Part shown: positions 33,563 to 44,614 of the stretch, in pieces
Position numbering within the stretch: position 1 is the first letter of the stretch
Layout of the letters: every line of letters begins with the position of its first letter
DNA from: Brachypterus glaber
Lineage: Eukaryota > Arthropoda > Insecta > Coleoptera > Kateretidae
Assembly (NCBI GenBank): GCA_958510825.1
Contig: OY294044.1
Coordinates: 103,640,893 to 103,704,892 of the forward strand
Direction: 5' to 3'
Length of the DNA: 64,000 nucleotides
Notes under the pieces: model-generated
Database searches by the model: none
What the model saw: only the letters and a program-made list of their open reading frames with translations
Told to the model about the DNA's origin: nothing
Made by a program: the position numbers and the translations under genes

Positions 33563-35668
33563 TAACGGGGAGTATCGTTTAGTAAGAAACTCGTTAAATA
33601 CTCTTATTAAAAATACAAAAAACATATATTACAAAAATAAACTGAATGACGCTGGAAGTAATACAAAAAAAATTTGGGAAGTCGTGAATGAAAGTACAAA
33701 CACAAAAAAAAATAAAAAGCAACTGGACAACATAAACATTATAAAAAACGACAAACAAGTAAACGATAACTATGACAAGGCCAATGTCTTTAATGATTTC
33801 TTTACAAATATAGGCAATAGGATGGCAAGCAAAATTAAAAATTTTCCTTTAAATGAAAACGAAATCTGCAAAACCAAAAACCTACAAGCATCTATTTTCT
33901 TAGAACCTGTAAGAGAAAATGAACTAATTTTAATAATTAACAAACTAAAAAATCACTGTTCTCCAGGGCCGGATAACATTTCAAACATTCTTATAAAAAA
34001 CGTCCACATGCATATAACACGCCCTTTGTCGCATATTATAAATCTGACCCTACATTCAGGAATTATTCCACAGCAGTGAAAAGACTCGGTAGTAGTTCCT
34101 ATTTTTAAAGCTGGGGATCCCTCTGACCCCAATAACTACAGACCTATTTCATTAATTAATAGCTTTTCAAAGATATTTGAAACGTGTGTCAAAAACAGGC
34201 TTATAAATTTTTTCGATAAATTTAAGGTAATAAATAACAAGCAATTTGGTTTTAAAAAAAACACCAGCACGGCTGACGCTATTTTAGATCTATTTTCAGG
34301 TATTTTAAAAAATATGAATGTTAACAAAAAATGTATTGCTGTGTTCCTTGATTTGGCAAAAGCCTTTGACACCGTTACACATGAGGAGCTTTTGCGCAGA
34401 TTGTATGAGGTTGGGGTCAGAGGCCCAGCTTACGCACTATTAAAAAACTACCTTTCGAATAGGTTTCAAAGGGTAAGAGTTGGTGACAAGTTGAGTGGGT
34501 CATTACAGATTGCTATGGGCGTGCCACAGGGGACGGTACTAGGTCCTATTCTCTTTCTTGTTTTTATAAATAATATTATCAATGTTAATTTCGATGGAGA
34601 CCTGGTATCTTTTGCTGATGACACGGCCATGGTGTTCTGTGATGACACATGGGAGGATGCAAGAGCAAAAGCTGAAATAGGACTTAAATCTATTAGTAAC
34701 TGGTTACGTTTTAGCAAGTTATCCCTAAATACCGAAAAAAGTAAATATATAGCATTTTCTAGCAAAATTTGTGCCCAGCCTAATTTTAAATTTCTAACTT
34801 TACATGATTATGAATGCACTACTCCGTCTTGCTCTTGTCCTCAGGTAACTAGAACTGATAAAATTAAATATCTAGGCCTTATTGTAGACCAGCATCTACG
34901 ATGGGATGACCATACTATGTATCTAAATAGAAAAATTAGACAAATTACCCACAAATTTTATATCTTACGCGACATTTTGAATAGAAAACTTATACTGAGT
35001 ATTTACAAAGCCCTGGTAGAACCATTAATTAGTTATTGTATTGCAATATGGGGGGGTCTATATGAAAATTCTCTTCATCCATTACAAGTCACTCAAAACA
35101 CGACCCTTAAAATTATATTATATAAAAATAGATTGTTTAACACCAATGATCTATACGCACAGGCACAAGTTTTCAGTATTAAAAATTTTTACACCTATCA
35201 CTGTTTAATTTTTGCTTTTAAAAACAGAGAAAGGAATCCTCCTACATTTTCAGTTAATACAAGATTTGCTAATCAAAACAACATACCGGTCCCGCTTTGC
35301 AGAAAGGCACTTACTTAAAGATTTATTTTATACAACTCTGCCATACTATTTAACATACTTCCTCAAGACATAAAACTTATCAAAAACCTTAACAAATTTA
35401 AAACTGAAATTAAAAAGCATATTCTTACTAAAAGTATCTGTTTAAGTAGTAATAATTAAACAAACCTCATCTAATGCATTAAATCATTTAAAAATTCAAA
35501 ACTTTTATACTTTTTAAGAAATTCATTACTGTTTTCTAAACTATACTATTAATACTTTTTTTTCCACTTTCAAACTTGCAATACAAGCATTTATGCTTAG
35601 GCAAGTAAAATATTATCAATATTGTATCATTATTATTTCTAAATAAAGATTATTATTATTATTATTAT
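33563..35668 (+). mobile_element. LINE 2, inserted into LINE 1
   Basis: A second, different non-LTR element interrupts LINE 1. Its 3' end is AATAAAG(ATT)n at 35,642-35,668. TAACT flanks it on both sides (33,558-33,562 and 35,669-35,673), and removing the insert with one TAACT restores the LINE 1 frame exactly. The 5' end is truncated within ORF2. Confidence 0.88.
33570..35459 (+). pseudogene. LINE 2 ORF2 (reverse transcriptase), 5'-truncated
   Basis: The continuous reading frame carries YRLVRNSLNTLIKNTK, the linker NHCSPGPDNIS, PIFKAGDPSDPNNYRPISL (RT motif 1 region), FLDLAKAFDTVTHEELL (motif A), MGVPQGTVLGPILFLVFIN (motif B), SFADDTAMVF (catalytic FADD), and LGLIVDQHLRWDDH. The C-terminal part has VEPLISYCIAIWGG. 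Only two in-frame stops occur: TGA at 34,077-34,079 in place of an expected Trp, and TAA at 35,316-35,318. Reading then continues to TAA at 35,457-35,459. The endonuclease domain is missing. Few lesions imply a moderately recent insertion. The minus-strand frames at 34,136 and 34,466 are shadows. Confidence 0.92.
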
Positions 35669-35670
35669 TA

Positions 35671-36141
35671 ACTACCCAAGTCTTACGTACTGCATATTTT
35701 GGCCTCTTTCACTCCATTATGAGTTATGGTATTATAGCATGGGGAAATTGTGCGTCTAGTGATGAGGTTTTTAGCATGCAAAGGAGGGCCATCAGAGTGA
35801 TTTCGGGTTTAGGTTTTAGGGAAGAAAATTTTATTAAATTAAAAATTCTAACCTATCCTTCTCTTTATATATACAACTGTTTAATCTTTGCCTACCGCAC
35901 CCGAAATGACTCTGAAACCTCCAAGGGCAAGGACATACATGTTCATGACACCCGCATAAAAAATGATATTCGTCCACAGTTCTATCGACTTTCAAAATCG
36001 CAAAATGGTCCTAACTTTCTTTCATTTAAATTTTTTAATAACCTCCCCATAAAAGTTCGCAGTCTTCCAGAGAAGTAATTTAAAGGATGTATTAAAGATC
36101 TTTTAATTTCCAGAGCATTCTATTCTTTAAATGATTTTTAA
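35671..36141 (+). pseudogene. LINE 1 reverse transcriptase, C-terminal piece
   Basis: The frame resumes TTQVLRTAYFGLFHSIMSYG directly after the LINE 2 insertion, then IIAWGNCASSDEVFSMQRRA, the usual thumb/C-terminal segment of jockey-type RTs. A TAA at 36,076-36,078 interrupts an otherwise open frame that ends at 36,141. Confidence 0.9.
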
Positions 36142-36348
36142 AACTAAACCTTACTGTTTCAGACTTTAAAAACATGAATCCCAGTAATTAATCTATTAAT
36201 GTACTATGTCTGCTTTCCTTGAAAGGCTTGTTATTTATTTATTATATATAAGTTCTATAAGTTATATAAGTTTTATAAGCTATATAAGTTTCTACAGTAT
36301 TATGACTTATGCCATAAATTATTGTGTAATTTGTTAGGCATCAATAAA

Positions 36349-36388
<40 letters not shown>

Positions 36389-36509
36389 TAAGCCTCTTTT
36401 GTTAACACTTATGGTACTTTTACGTTCGCTGTAAGTTATATTTATTTAATGATTAAATTCTGAACGCATTTTACCCAAGTTAAAGTTTTTTTAATTTTGA
36501 AAATATATA
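36142..36509 (+). mobile_element. LINE 1 3' end with (GATT)n tail
   Basis: AT-rich 3' UTR ending in CATCAATAAA followed by GATTGATTGATTGATT repeats (36,350-36,388). A short tandem repeat instead of poly(A) marks the 3' end in several insect LINE clades. Confidence 0.8.
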
Positions 36510-37089
36510 CAGCATGTTCCAGAACTCGTGTACAGAAATTTAAAGGTATATTAAAAACCCTCTGGAAAATATCAAAAAAAATCCATCTTCGTTCAGTTCA
36601 AAAATAAGAACGCTTTAAGTGGACCAATACTGTTGCTGATGTTAAATTACCTTTAAAAGTTAAATTTGTAGCTATGAAAGCAAATTTAATTATTGCAGGT
36701 ACATATTCTGTAATGTGATATGGTGATTAATGTGACATAAATATTTATTAATGTCAAAAAACCACCGCCGGATGAAGTGACCCTATAAAAATAGAATATT
36801 TAATAGCCTCTGTCGGTTTTTTCAAAATATAATAACCTAAAAAGATTTTAAAGTTGAAAGTCTCAAACAATGCACGCGTCAACAATTAAAATGCAACCAT
36901 AGTTACTAATAAGTAGGGAAAATCTAATTTTTGTAGGTAATTTAACATCACAACAGGATTGGTCAGATTAAATAGCTTTTATTTTAATTAGTATTGAAGA
37001 TAGATTTTTTTTTTGAATTTTTTTTCATATTTTCCAGAGGGTTTTTAATATGTCCTCAAATTTCTGTACGCGAGTTCTGGAACAGGCTG
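36510..37089. mobile_element. Family A MITE, complete
   Basis: CAGCATGTTCCAGAACTCGT and the inverse ACGCGAGTTCTGGAACAGGC mark the ends, and TA flanks both. Arms pair through AACCCTCTGGAAAATATC. The end sequence is also found at the right end of the 44,615-45,343 copy. The frame at 37,050-37,235 crosses the right end and is not a gene. Confidence 0.85.
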
Positions 37090-37189
37090 TATATTATAAT
37101 TTTGATTTTCAATTCGCGAAACCCTTAACTGCAATCAAAATAAGTTTAATTCACGGAGTTCTTGATAAAATTAATAGTTATACTTACGG

Positions 37190-37560
37190 AATAACTTTGC
37201 CGAATTATGAAAGAAATTTTTATAAAGCTCACTAAATCAAAACATTTGACGACTAATTTGTTACACACAACAATATTGACTATACATATTAACTATACAT
37301 ATGTATATATATATAGGTGTTTTTCAAAGAAAAAACCGACATTTGATTTTAATCTTTTAAGAATACGAAAGTTTTAATTTTTATTTATCGATAACTTTTT
37401 CCCCACCTTACTCGTTTAAATGGAATCATAAAAAAATCAAGATAAAAAGAAATGAAAATGTAAATACTTAAAACCTCGCGTCAACGCTAGAGTCGACGCG
37501 GCGCCTATGCGCTTACTTGAAATTCGCCGAGTACTGATTATAACTTAAAATTTATATTAA
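37190..37560. repeat. Left arm of the ~8 kb inverted pair
   Basis: It contains AACAATATTGACTATACATA, GGTGTTTTTCAAAGAAAAAA, CTTACTCGTTTAAATGGAAT and CCTCGCGTCAACGCTAGAGT, then GACGCGGCGCCTATGCG and CGCCGAGTACTGATTATAA. The inverted partner lies at 44,370-44,614 plus 45,346-45,480. Confidence 0.85.
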
Positions 37561-37755
37561 AAACTGGTAACGGCCTCAAATATTTATAAAATTGTTTGAG
37601 TTGTGGGATATAGGCCAAAAAGAAAACAACGCCAAAAACTTTGTTAACTAAACCGACAGTTTTGTTTATTCTTTGTAAACATCCTCAGGGTTGAATAAAA
37701 TCGGAAAATTATAAGTACTTAAAAATAAATGTAAATAGAACACATCTCACATATA

Positions 37756-38471
37756 CAGAGCGGTCCAAAAGTCACCCCCCCCCCCTCTTAACTTTTGAAC
37801 CAGTTGAGATGTCGACTTAAAATTTGGAACTCTTAAATAAGACAACTTAAACTATCTTTAAGCATATATTTGATTCGTTTATCTCTTAAAATGTGGGCAG
37901 GGGGGCATGGGGGGAAATTTTTTTAAATGGAAAGGGGGTCGTGTGATACATCATTTAAAACCTTTAAAATTCTCTATATAACCATACATTTTTAATTTTT
38001 TTAAACATGTTTTTTAAGGTTTGGACTTTTTCAGTTTTTTGTGCTAAAAAAATAAATTTTTAAGTTTTTTTTTGTTAATTTTTATTTATGTCAACTAAAA
38101 TTAGTTGAAAAGTATAATTTACTTTTTTCATTATGAAATTAGGCATTTTTAAAAAATTGTTTGGAGTTTTTACAGAAATTTTGACAAAAATACCCATTTT
38201 CAATTCTATTTTAAACCCAAAAAAAAAAAAATTAAAAAATAAAAAATATACAGTTAAATGAAGAATTTTATAAGCTTTAAAATGATGTATCACACGACCC
38301 ACCTTTCCATTTAAAAAAATGTTGCCCCCTGCCCACATTTTAAGAGCTAAAAGTATCAAATATATGCTTAAAGATAGTTTAAGTTGTCTTATTTAAGAGT
38401 TCTAAATTTGAAGTCGATATCTAAACTCGTTCAAAAGTTAAGAGGGGGGGGGTGACTTTTGGACCGCTCTG
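37756..38471. mobile_element. Family B MITE, complete reference copy
   Basis: The ends CAGAGCGGTCCAAAAGTCAC and GTGACTTTTGGACCGCTCTG are a perfect 20-bp inverted pair, flanked by TA. Length is 716 bp and most of it folds back (GGGCAGGGGGCATGGGGGGA and its inverse). The minus-strand frame 38,075-38,359 is an arm translation. TA duplication and short GC-rich ends indicate Tc1/mariner-type mobilisation. Confidence 0.93.
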
Positions 38472-38825
38472 TATAAATACATATATACACTTTCCCAAAT
38501 AATATTAATAGATGTACTTACTTAAAGCGTAAAAGGCATTTTAGTCATAGACTTTTTAAATGGTAACATATAGTAAAATATAGACCAGATAAGAACAGAA
38601 AGAAAAATATAAACAAACATTTAAAAAACGCCACCCACTACGGTAAAATCAGTTTTGACTGACGCAGTACTCTCCTGCTACAGATTAATTCAAACATACA
38701 CTGTTAAAAATAAAATACCGCGGTATTTTAATGTACTATTTAATTTTATTAATATTTATAAGTAAATAAATTATACCTACACGAAAACTGGGTGTTTTCC
38801 AAAATCGATCTAAAGGTGAATAACG
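38472..38825. other. Non-coding spacer
   Basis: AT-rich; CGCCACCCACTACGG near 38,630 is the only GC-richer patch. Nothing recognisable. Confidence 0.4.
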
Positions 38826-40247
38826 CACGGTTCACCTGGGCCGCCTGGGAAAGAAAATCGTAAAAGATACGCTTTTTTAGACAGATAAAAAACGTTTTTT
38901 TGAGTAATAAGGTGTGTCAAAAAATCGCGATTTTCAAAATCAAAAACGCTCTCTGTCTACAATAGTTGCTCCTTAGTAAAAAACAGTGGCCACTCAAAAA
39001 TGAGCCAAATCGATAAATGTTTAGAGGTAGCTCAGAGCACTCAAACTTAAAAAAAAAATCGGTACCTGTTTTTCGGATAAAAACTGATACCGATAAAAAG
39101 TGAGGAAATTTTGGAGGGTTTCTTTGGTAATATTTAGAAACAATACTAAATGTAAGAACTAAAACAATTATATCCCCCTTCCCCTTAAGTTAGAACATGA
39201 AAAAATCGCCAATTATTTGAAGATTTCGCGAAAATTTAATTTTTGCAAGTTTTTAAAAGTGCATAAAAAATAGTTTTAAATAAAAAATCTGCAAAATTAT
39301 ATATTAGTATATAAGCATACATGTTAACCTACATGTTAACCTACATGACTATACAGAAAACATAATTTTTTTCCTCAAGTTGAGTAAAAAAAATTAATTT
39401 CGATTAGAAACCGGGTGGATTTTCTGTTTTTTGCCTAAAATTTTTTTCGGTGTACTTGATTTTTTGGTTATAATACTTTTTTATGTAAAAATACACAAAA
39501 AAGTTTCTGTGGTTTAACATCGCAGGTTTAACCGTTTTAAAGATAAATGCATTTAAAAGTAAATTTTTACGCATGAAGAACCAAAAATAAAAAAATTAAA
39601 AAATATAAAGCAAAAAACAAATATTTTAGTAATGAGTGGTTATTTAACATTAAACACATAGAAAAAGTTTATATGCACCTTGGTCAAAAAATCATTCCTA
39701 AGGAAGTTACGTCCTTTTAAATATGCCCCTTTACAATAAATTTTCGCAAAATCTTCAAATAATTGGCGATTTTTTTTTGTTCTAACTTAAGGGAAGGGGA
39801 AATATAATTTTTTTTGTTTTCTCACAATTAGTATTGTTTCTAAATATTACCAAAGAAACCCTCCAAAATGTCCTTAATTTTATATACAATCACTTTTTAT
39901 CCGAAAAATAGGTACCGATATTTTTCAAAGTTTCAAAGATTGAGTGCTTTGAGCTACCTCTAAACATTAATCGATTTGGCTCATTTTTGAGTGGCCACAG
40001 TTTTTTTCTAAGGAACAACTTTTGAGCCAGAGAGCGTTTTCGATTTCGCAAATAGGATTTTTTTGACACACCCTATTACTCAAAAAAACGTTTTTTTATC
40101 TTTTTAAAAAAGTGTATCTTTTACGATTTTCTTTCAAATGGAAATTGATTTCTTATGTCATCAGGTATGTTTTAGTACAAAAAAATGTAGGGGTCCACGA
40201 AATTTTTATTTAAAATCGCCCAGGTGCTCCGTGAACGGCGAACCGTG
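38826..40247. mobile_element. ~1.4 kb hairpin element
   Basis: The ends CACGGTTCACCTGGGC and (inverse of the right end) CACGGTTCGCCGTTCACGG are related inverted sequences. Arms mirror through AAAAACGTTTTTTTGAGTAA, GGTGTGTCAAAAAATCG, AGAGCGTTTT and AATCGCCAATTATTTGAAGA, with the centre near 39,535. A fragment of the same end lies at 58,024-58,072. No coding frame. Confidence 0.75.
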
Positions 40248-41379
40248 ATATACTTATGAGTATTTGCCCGGTAAAATGCAGAAATAGCCAGTCCGACACT
40301 GGAACGAAGCTTCGTGAAAGCAAAAAAGCAGGATTACATTAAGGTAGGTATAATTAAACAAAATGTGGAGTTAGGGTCCCTTGTTAAATATTTACTTCAT
40401 TAATAAAGCATGTCTTTTGTCAGCTTACATTAACGCATTAAAAGCAATTTAAGTTCCTGGTCATGACATAACCGCATAATAAGAAAATAAAATTCTTTTT
40501 CTACGACTGCTTGAGAATGTAAGCAAATACACACTTTTCAAACACAGAATACATCCATTCTAGCTTTAGATACGGTATGAATATTCCGTATCAACTGTTG
40601 AGCACATGTAGTGCCATCTCTTGTTTATAAAAGTAAAGAAAACTGTAGCAGAATTAGAAAAAATATATATATTTTACTATGAAATATTGAATAATTTAAT
40701 GCAATTTAAAGTTTTGCGTTAAAATTACATAAAGTTTATTAGTTTTTCTTTATTTGACCAGTTTTTTTATCAATTTAGTTCAAAAAATTAAAACTGCTCC
40801 ATCTATTGTCAAATATTTAAACCTGATATCTGTCAGGACAATCTGACATAACCTTCAATTTTTGCATTATAATTTGTAAATATGGGCTAAAATTTAATAA
40901 AAATCTTTTTTAAGTGATGATTTGATAAAATTATTAAATAACATAAATTGCTTTATTTAAAAATATGTGTTTTGTTGCCTTTACAATGTCGAGTCACAAA
41001 AAACATTGTTTTTAACCTTGTCCGCAGTTTAAAGCCATATTTGCAGTCGAAGAAAAAGTATAGTCTATTTTCTGGCAGAAATGTGTTGGGAAAAAAATAA
41101 TTGTAATAATATTAAAATGTACCTATCTACCTACCGAGCTTGGAGAGCGGGGTTGGCAACCTTAGTCGTCCTAAAAACAGTTTTTGCCAATGTATCATAC
41201 ACAATTTTTTATTCGATTGTCTTCATAAATAAATTGCTATTTTTAAACTATTTTATTGATTTTCTGATTATTGATTTACTAATTTAGCATAGTATGCCAA
41301 ATCGTATCTCAATATTATAACGTTAAAACTCTTAGAATTTATTTTTTTGTAACATAAGTCCAAACTGACTTAAACCTAC
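40248..41379. other. Spacer downstream of the decayed receptor exon
   Basis: No repeat or gene is visible. The frame 41,081-41,287 (Ile/Phe/Leu-rich) has no family resemblance and no splice context, so I do not call it. Confidence 0.4.
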
Positions 41380-41590
41380 TTGTACTATCATGGCGAATAT
41401 CGTTGAACTCTCACAAATAATGTAAAGTAGCACTTTCGTTAAATAAAACCGGAGGACAACTCAGAAACTTGTCAGTGGTAACGGGGCAAAATGTCCCGGT
41501 AAGTCTTCCCGTATGTAAGTCGTGAAGTTAGAGTACACTGTTTTGCAGTAACCTAAATTAATTTTGGTTTCTTGGTCTACCGTAGTTTTT
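41380..41590 (-). pseudogene. Decayed copy of the receptor exon
   Basis: The minus strand reads KINLGYCKTVYSNFTTY, IREDLPGHF, then a 1-bp loss in an A-run shifts the frame. In the new frame CPVTTDKFLSCPP...NESATLHY follows, then a TGA stop and EFNDIRHDST. Compared with the intact exon at 43,679-43,988, the LCWPP core is changed to LSCPP and the next Cys to Tyr. The end is ACAA|GTAGGT, so a donor-like site is kept at the same place. It is a second, inactive copy of the same exon. Confidence 0.85.
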
Positions 41591-41704
41591 GGATTATATC
41601 AAATACGTGATTTTTAAATGCAGCTACGCGTCGTTCAGGCAAATGCAATCTAGGCGGAAAAGAGCCTCTTTCCACACTTGTTGGGAAAATGGCTATTTTT
41701 TTTT

Positions 41705-43128
41705 CAAATATCCCGATTTCTTTGTTTTTTTTTATTGACAGAAGCCACATGAAAACATTTTTTTAATTTTTTTTACACTTATTGTAAAAAATTGTTATAA
41801 ACAAACGCATTGTTTATGAGATCATTTTGTATATCTAAATAATAATAAAAATAATGATTTAAAAAAAAAATCGTTTCTTAAAAAAAAAATATTGCTTAAA
41901 ATCGCAGTTGTTAATTAACAATTTAATTTTGCAGGTAAATATTAATATTAAGAAACCATTTTTTTTTAATAATTATTTTTGTTCTTTCGTATTCCGAAAA
42001 AAAAAATAAAAAAATTTATTTGTTTATTTGTTAGACAATTTGTTATAAACAAATACATTTTGGCGTTATTTTTTTTAATTGTACAAAATAAAACAATAAC
42101 AACCATATGTCGTTTTTTGGGGAAAAAAATTCTATTTTTTTAGTATTTTGAATATTTTCGTCTTTTAACTTTACCGTTCGCACCTGTTTTTTTATCTTTG
42201 TAATTAATATAACTTATAAACTATTGGAGATAAGACAAGAACACTTCAGGCCTTTTTTTATTCTTCATTAACCAATTAACGAATTAAGCTTCCAATAATT
42301 GAGATTTATTTAATTGTTTGCAATTATTAAAATTAATTATAAAAATACTTCGAGAAAAATTTTTTTTAGGCTTTAAAATTTAAATATCTCATAAATTATT
42401 ACAGATACACCAAGATTACTTCAGGTCTTTTAGCTGAAGCTCTAACTCTCTAATTTTAAAGTATAAAAAAAATTTCTGGAAGTATTTTTATAAATAACTG
42501 CAAAAAATTAAATAAATAATTGAGTTAGAGCTTCGATTGGAAGCTTAATTTGAAGATTGGTTAATGAAGAATAAAAAGGCCTAAAGTATTCTTGTCGTAT
42601 ATCCAATAGTTTATAAGTTACGTTAATTACAAAGATAAAAAAAAACAGGTACGAACCGTAAAGTTAAAAAGACGAAAATGTTCAAAATTCTAAAAAAAAT
42701 TTAAAAAAAATATCCTAAAAACGAAACATGGATGTTATTGTTTCATTTTGTAAAATTAAAAAAAAACTATAACGCCAAAATTTATTTGTTTATTAAATAA
42801 ACAAATGAAAAATAAAAATTAAATTTTTTCGGAATACGAAAGAATAATAGAAATGATTTACAAATAAATAGTTCCTTAATATTAATATTTACTTACAAAA
42901 ATTAATTGTTAATTAACAAGTGAAATTTTAAGCTTTATTTTTTTTTAAGAAACTAGTTTTTTTTTTAAAATCACTATTTTCGTTATTAATTAGATTTCCA
43001 GCAAAATTTTTTGGATTATCTCATAAACAATGCATTTGTTTATAACAATTTTTTAAAACAATAAATGTAAAAAAATAATTTTCATGTGGTTCTGTCAATA
43101 AAAAAAACAAAGCAATCGGGATATTAAA
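41705..43128. mobile_element. ~1.4 kb hairpin element between the two exon copies
   Basis: AAATATCCCGATTTCTTTG at the left has its inverse (CAAAGCAATCGGGATATT) at 43,109-43,126. The arms mirror through CCACATGAAAA, AAATTGTTATAAACAAACGC, TCTTCATTAACCAATTAACG and TTGGAGATAAGACAAGAA, with the centre near 42,416. There is no coding potential. Confidence 0.8.
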
Positions 43129-43678
43129 AAAAATATTTCAGTGCTTTATTTTCGTTTTTAATTTTTCAATATCTTCGATTGTTAATAAAAAAAATGGAAA
43201 ATTAAACATTTCCGACGGATTATTGTTGATTTAACTGTCCAGAAAGTGCCTAATTTTTTTCATTCCTTAATATTCATATTCATAATTAGTTAAAATATTT
43301 TTTTTGTTTAAGCATCCGAACCGGGCGCATTTTTACCGCTCAATCAAAATTATAAATATTGTTGCTACAATTCCGGGAGGTAGGACTTTTTTAGGAAATT
43401 TCCTGCTCTCTTGGGATCTTTTTTCCGATTTTGGATATCTGCAATAGTTTTCGATATTTTCGCAAAAAACCAAAACCCCCCTTTTTTTTTTATTAAAATG
43501 TTTATAACTTTTGCAATTTTTGCAGCGCAACTTTCTTTTTTTCAAATATGTTCTAAATGACATTTCGAATCGAATGACACCTCGCTCATAATTTTCGGTT
43601 TCCATAGAGAAGTGCTGGTTCAAAAACCACTTGTTGATCAGACTAGCAACGTGTTAAACTCTACTACTATCTACTTAC
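43129..43678. other. Intronic spacer next to the receptor exon
   Basis: The 96-residue minus frame (43,333-43,623) has a Lys/Cys-rich composition but no known domain or splice context. It may be chance. Confidence 0.35.
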
Positions 43679-43988
43679 TTGTACTATCGTAGTGAATTCC
43701 GTTGAACTCCGAAAAACAGTGTAGAGTAGCACTTTCGTTGACCAAAGTCGGAGGCCAACACAACAGCCCGTCGGTCGTAACGGGGCAAAAATGTCCCGGT
43801 GAGTTTTCCCGCATATAATCCGTCAAGTTAGAATACACTGTCTTGCAATAAGTTATGTTAAATTTTGGCTCGTCTGTTTCGAGGTACTCCGTGCTCCCAT
43901 TGGGCATTGCTCCCGGGGACCATTCCTCGTGCAAATCGTGGTCTATTGGGCTAATGTCCTGGGTCCAGTTTGGGCCAGTGTAAGCCAT
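43679..43988 (-). CDS. Exon of a class B GPCR (CRF-like diuretic hormone receptor-like), extracellular domain
   Basis: Minus-strand exon starting at ATG 43,988-43,986 (context CAAAATGG) and ending at a strong donor, ACAA|GTAAGT, with the last exon base at 43,679. It encodes about 103 residues plus one base. The end is the start of a hormone-receptor (HRM) domain: ITYCKTVYS, then GHFCPVTTDGLLCWPP, then LHCFSEFNGIHYDST. The CxxxxDGxLCWPxT core is diagnostic of class B receptors, and the FNGIHYDS end resembles insect CRF-like (DH44) diuretic hormone receptors. Five N-X-S/T sites (NWT, NGS, NIT, NLT, NES) fit an extracellular segment. No signal peptide is seen from this Met, and no downstream exons lie in the window. 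If expressed, the product would bind a peptide hormone at the cell surface. Assignment to the exact subtype is inference. Confidence 0.75.
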
Positions 43989-44369
43989 TTTGAATTCAAA
44001 AACTTTTTTTTTTACATTTTTCACTTTTTCACATTTTTAAACTCTGATTTGGTTTCTTTTTCGCAAAAATCTGGAAGGAAAAAACACACAATGAGTACAT
44101 ACGGTTTAAGGTACGTTGGTAACTGATTTTTATGAAATTTTAGGAATATGTTTTCATACTTTATCAGCTTGTTTGTTTAACTAATTTATATTGTTTCTGT
44201 TTAAATATTTAAATACACTGTTTTTACTATTATAGGTGCATTCTTACATTTATAATTTAAAAGTGTTTTTTTTATTAAACGATTTTCATGATATGATTTA
44301 AAATTAGGAAGATGGGCCCCTGGGGTCAAGCAAAATAAAACATAAAAATGTCGACAAAAAATAAATGTG
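43989..44369. other. Region upstream of the receptor exon
   Basis: AT-rich with T-runs. It could hold 5' UTR or upstream intron on the minus strand. No TATA or initiator element is convincing. Confidence 0.3.
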
Positions 44370-44614
44370 GGATCTTTATTATAATCAGTACTCGGCGAAT
44401 TTCCAGTCCTCGCATAGGCGCCGCGTCAACTCTAGCGTTGACGCGAGGTTTTAAATATTTACATTTTTATTTCTTTTTATCTTATTTTTTTTAATGATTC
44501 CATTTAAACGAGTAAGGTGGGAAAAAAGTTATCGATAATTAAAAATTAAAAGCTTCCGTATTCTTAAAAGATAAAAATCGAATGTCGTTTTTTTCTTTGA
44601 AAAACACCGATATA
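44370..44614. repeat. Right arm of the ~8 kb inverted pair, inner part
   Basis: Inverse of 37,315-37,550: TTATAATCAGTACTCGGCGA, GCATAGGCGCCGCGTCAAC, CTCTAGCGTTGACGCGAGG, AACGAGTAAGGTGGG and TTCTTTGAAAAACACC in order. A family A MITE separates it from the outer part. Confidence 0.85.

Noticed and set aside
34136..34765. Minus-strand frames of 78 and 99 residues
   Set aside because: Shadows of the LINE 2 reverse transcriptase on the opposite strand.
43333..43623. Lys/Cys-rich 96-residue minus frame near the receptor exon
   Set aside because: No splice sites, no known domain, and it lies in what would be the receptor intron; chance remains the simpler explanation.
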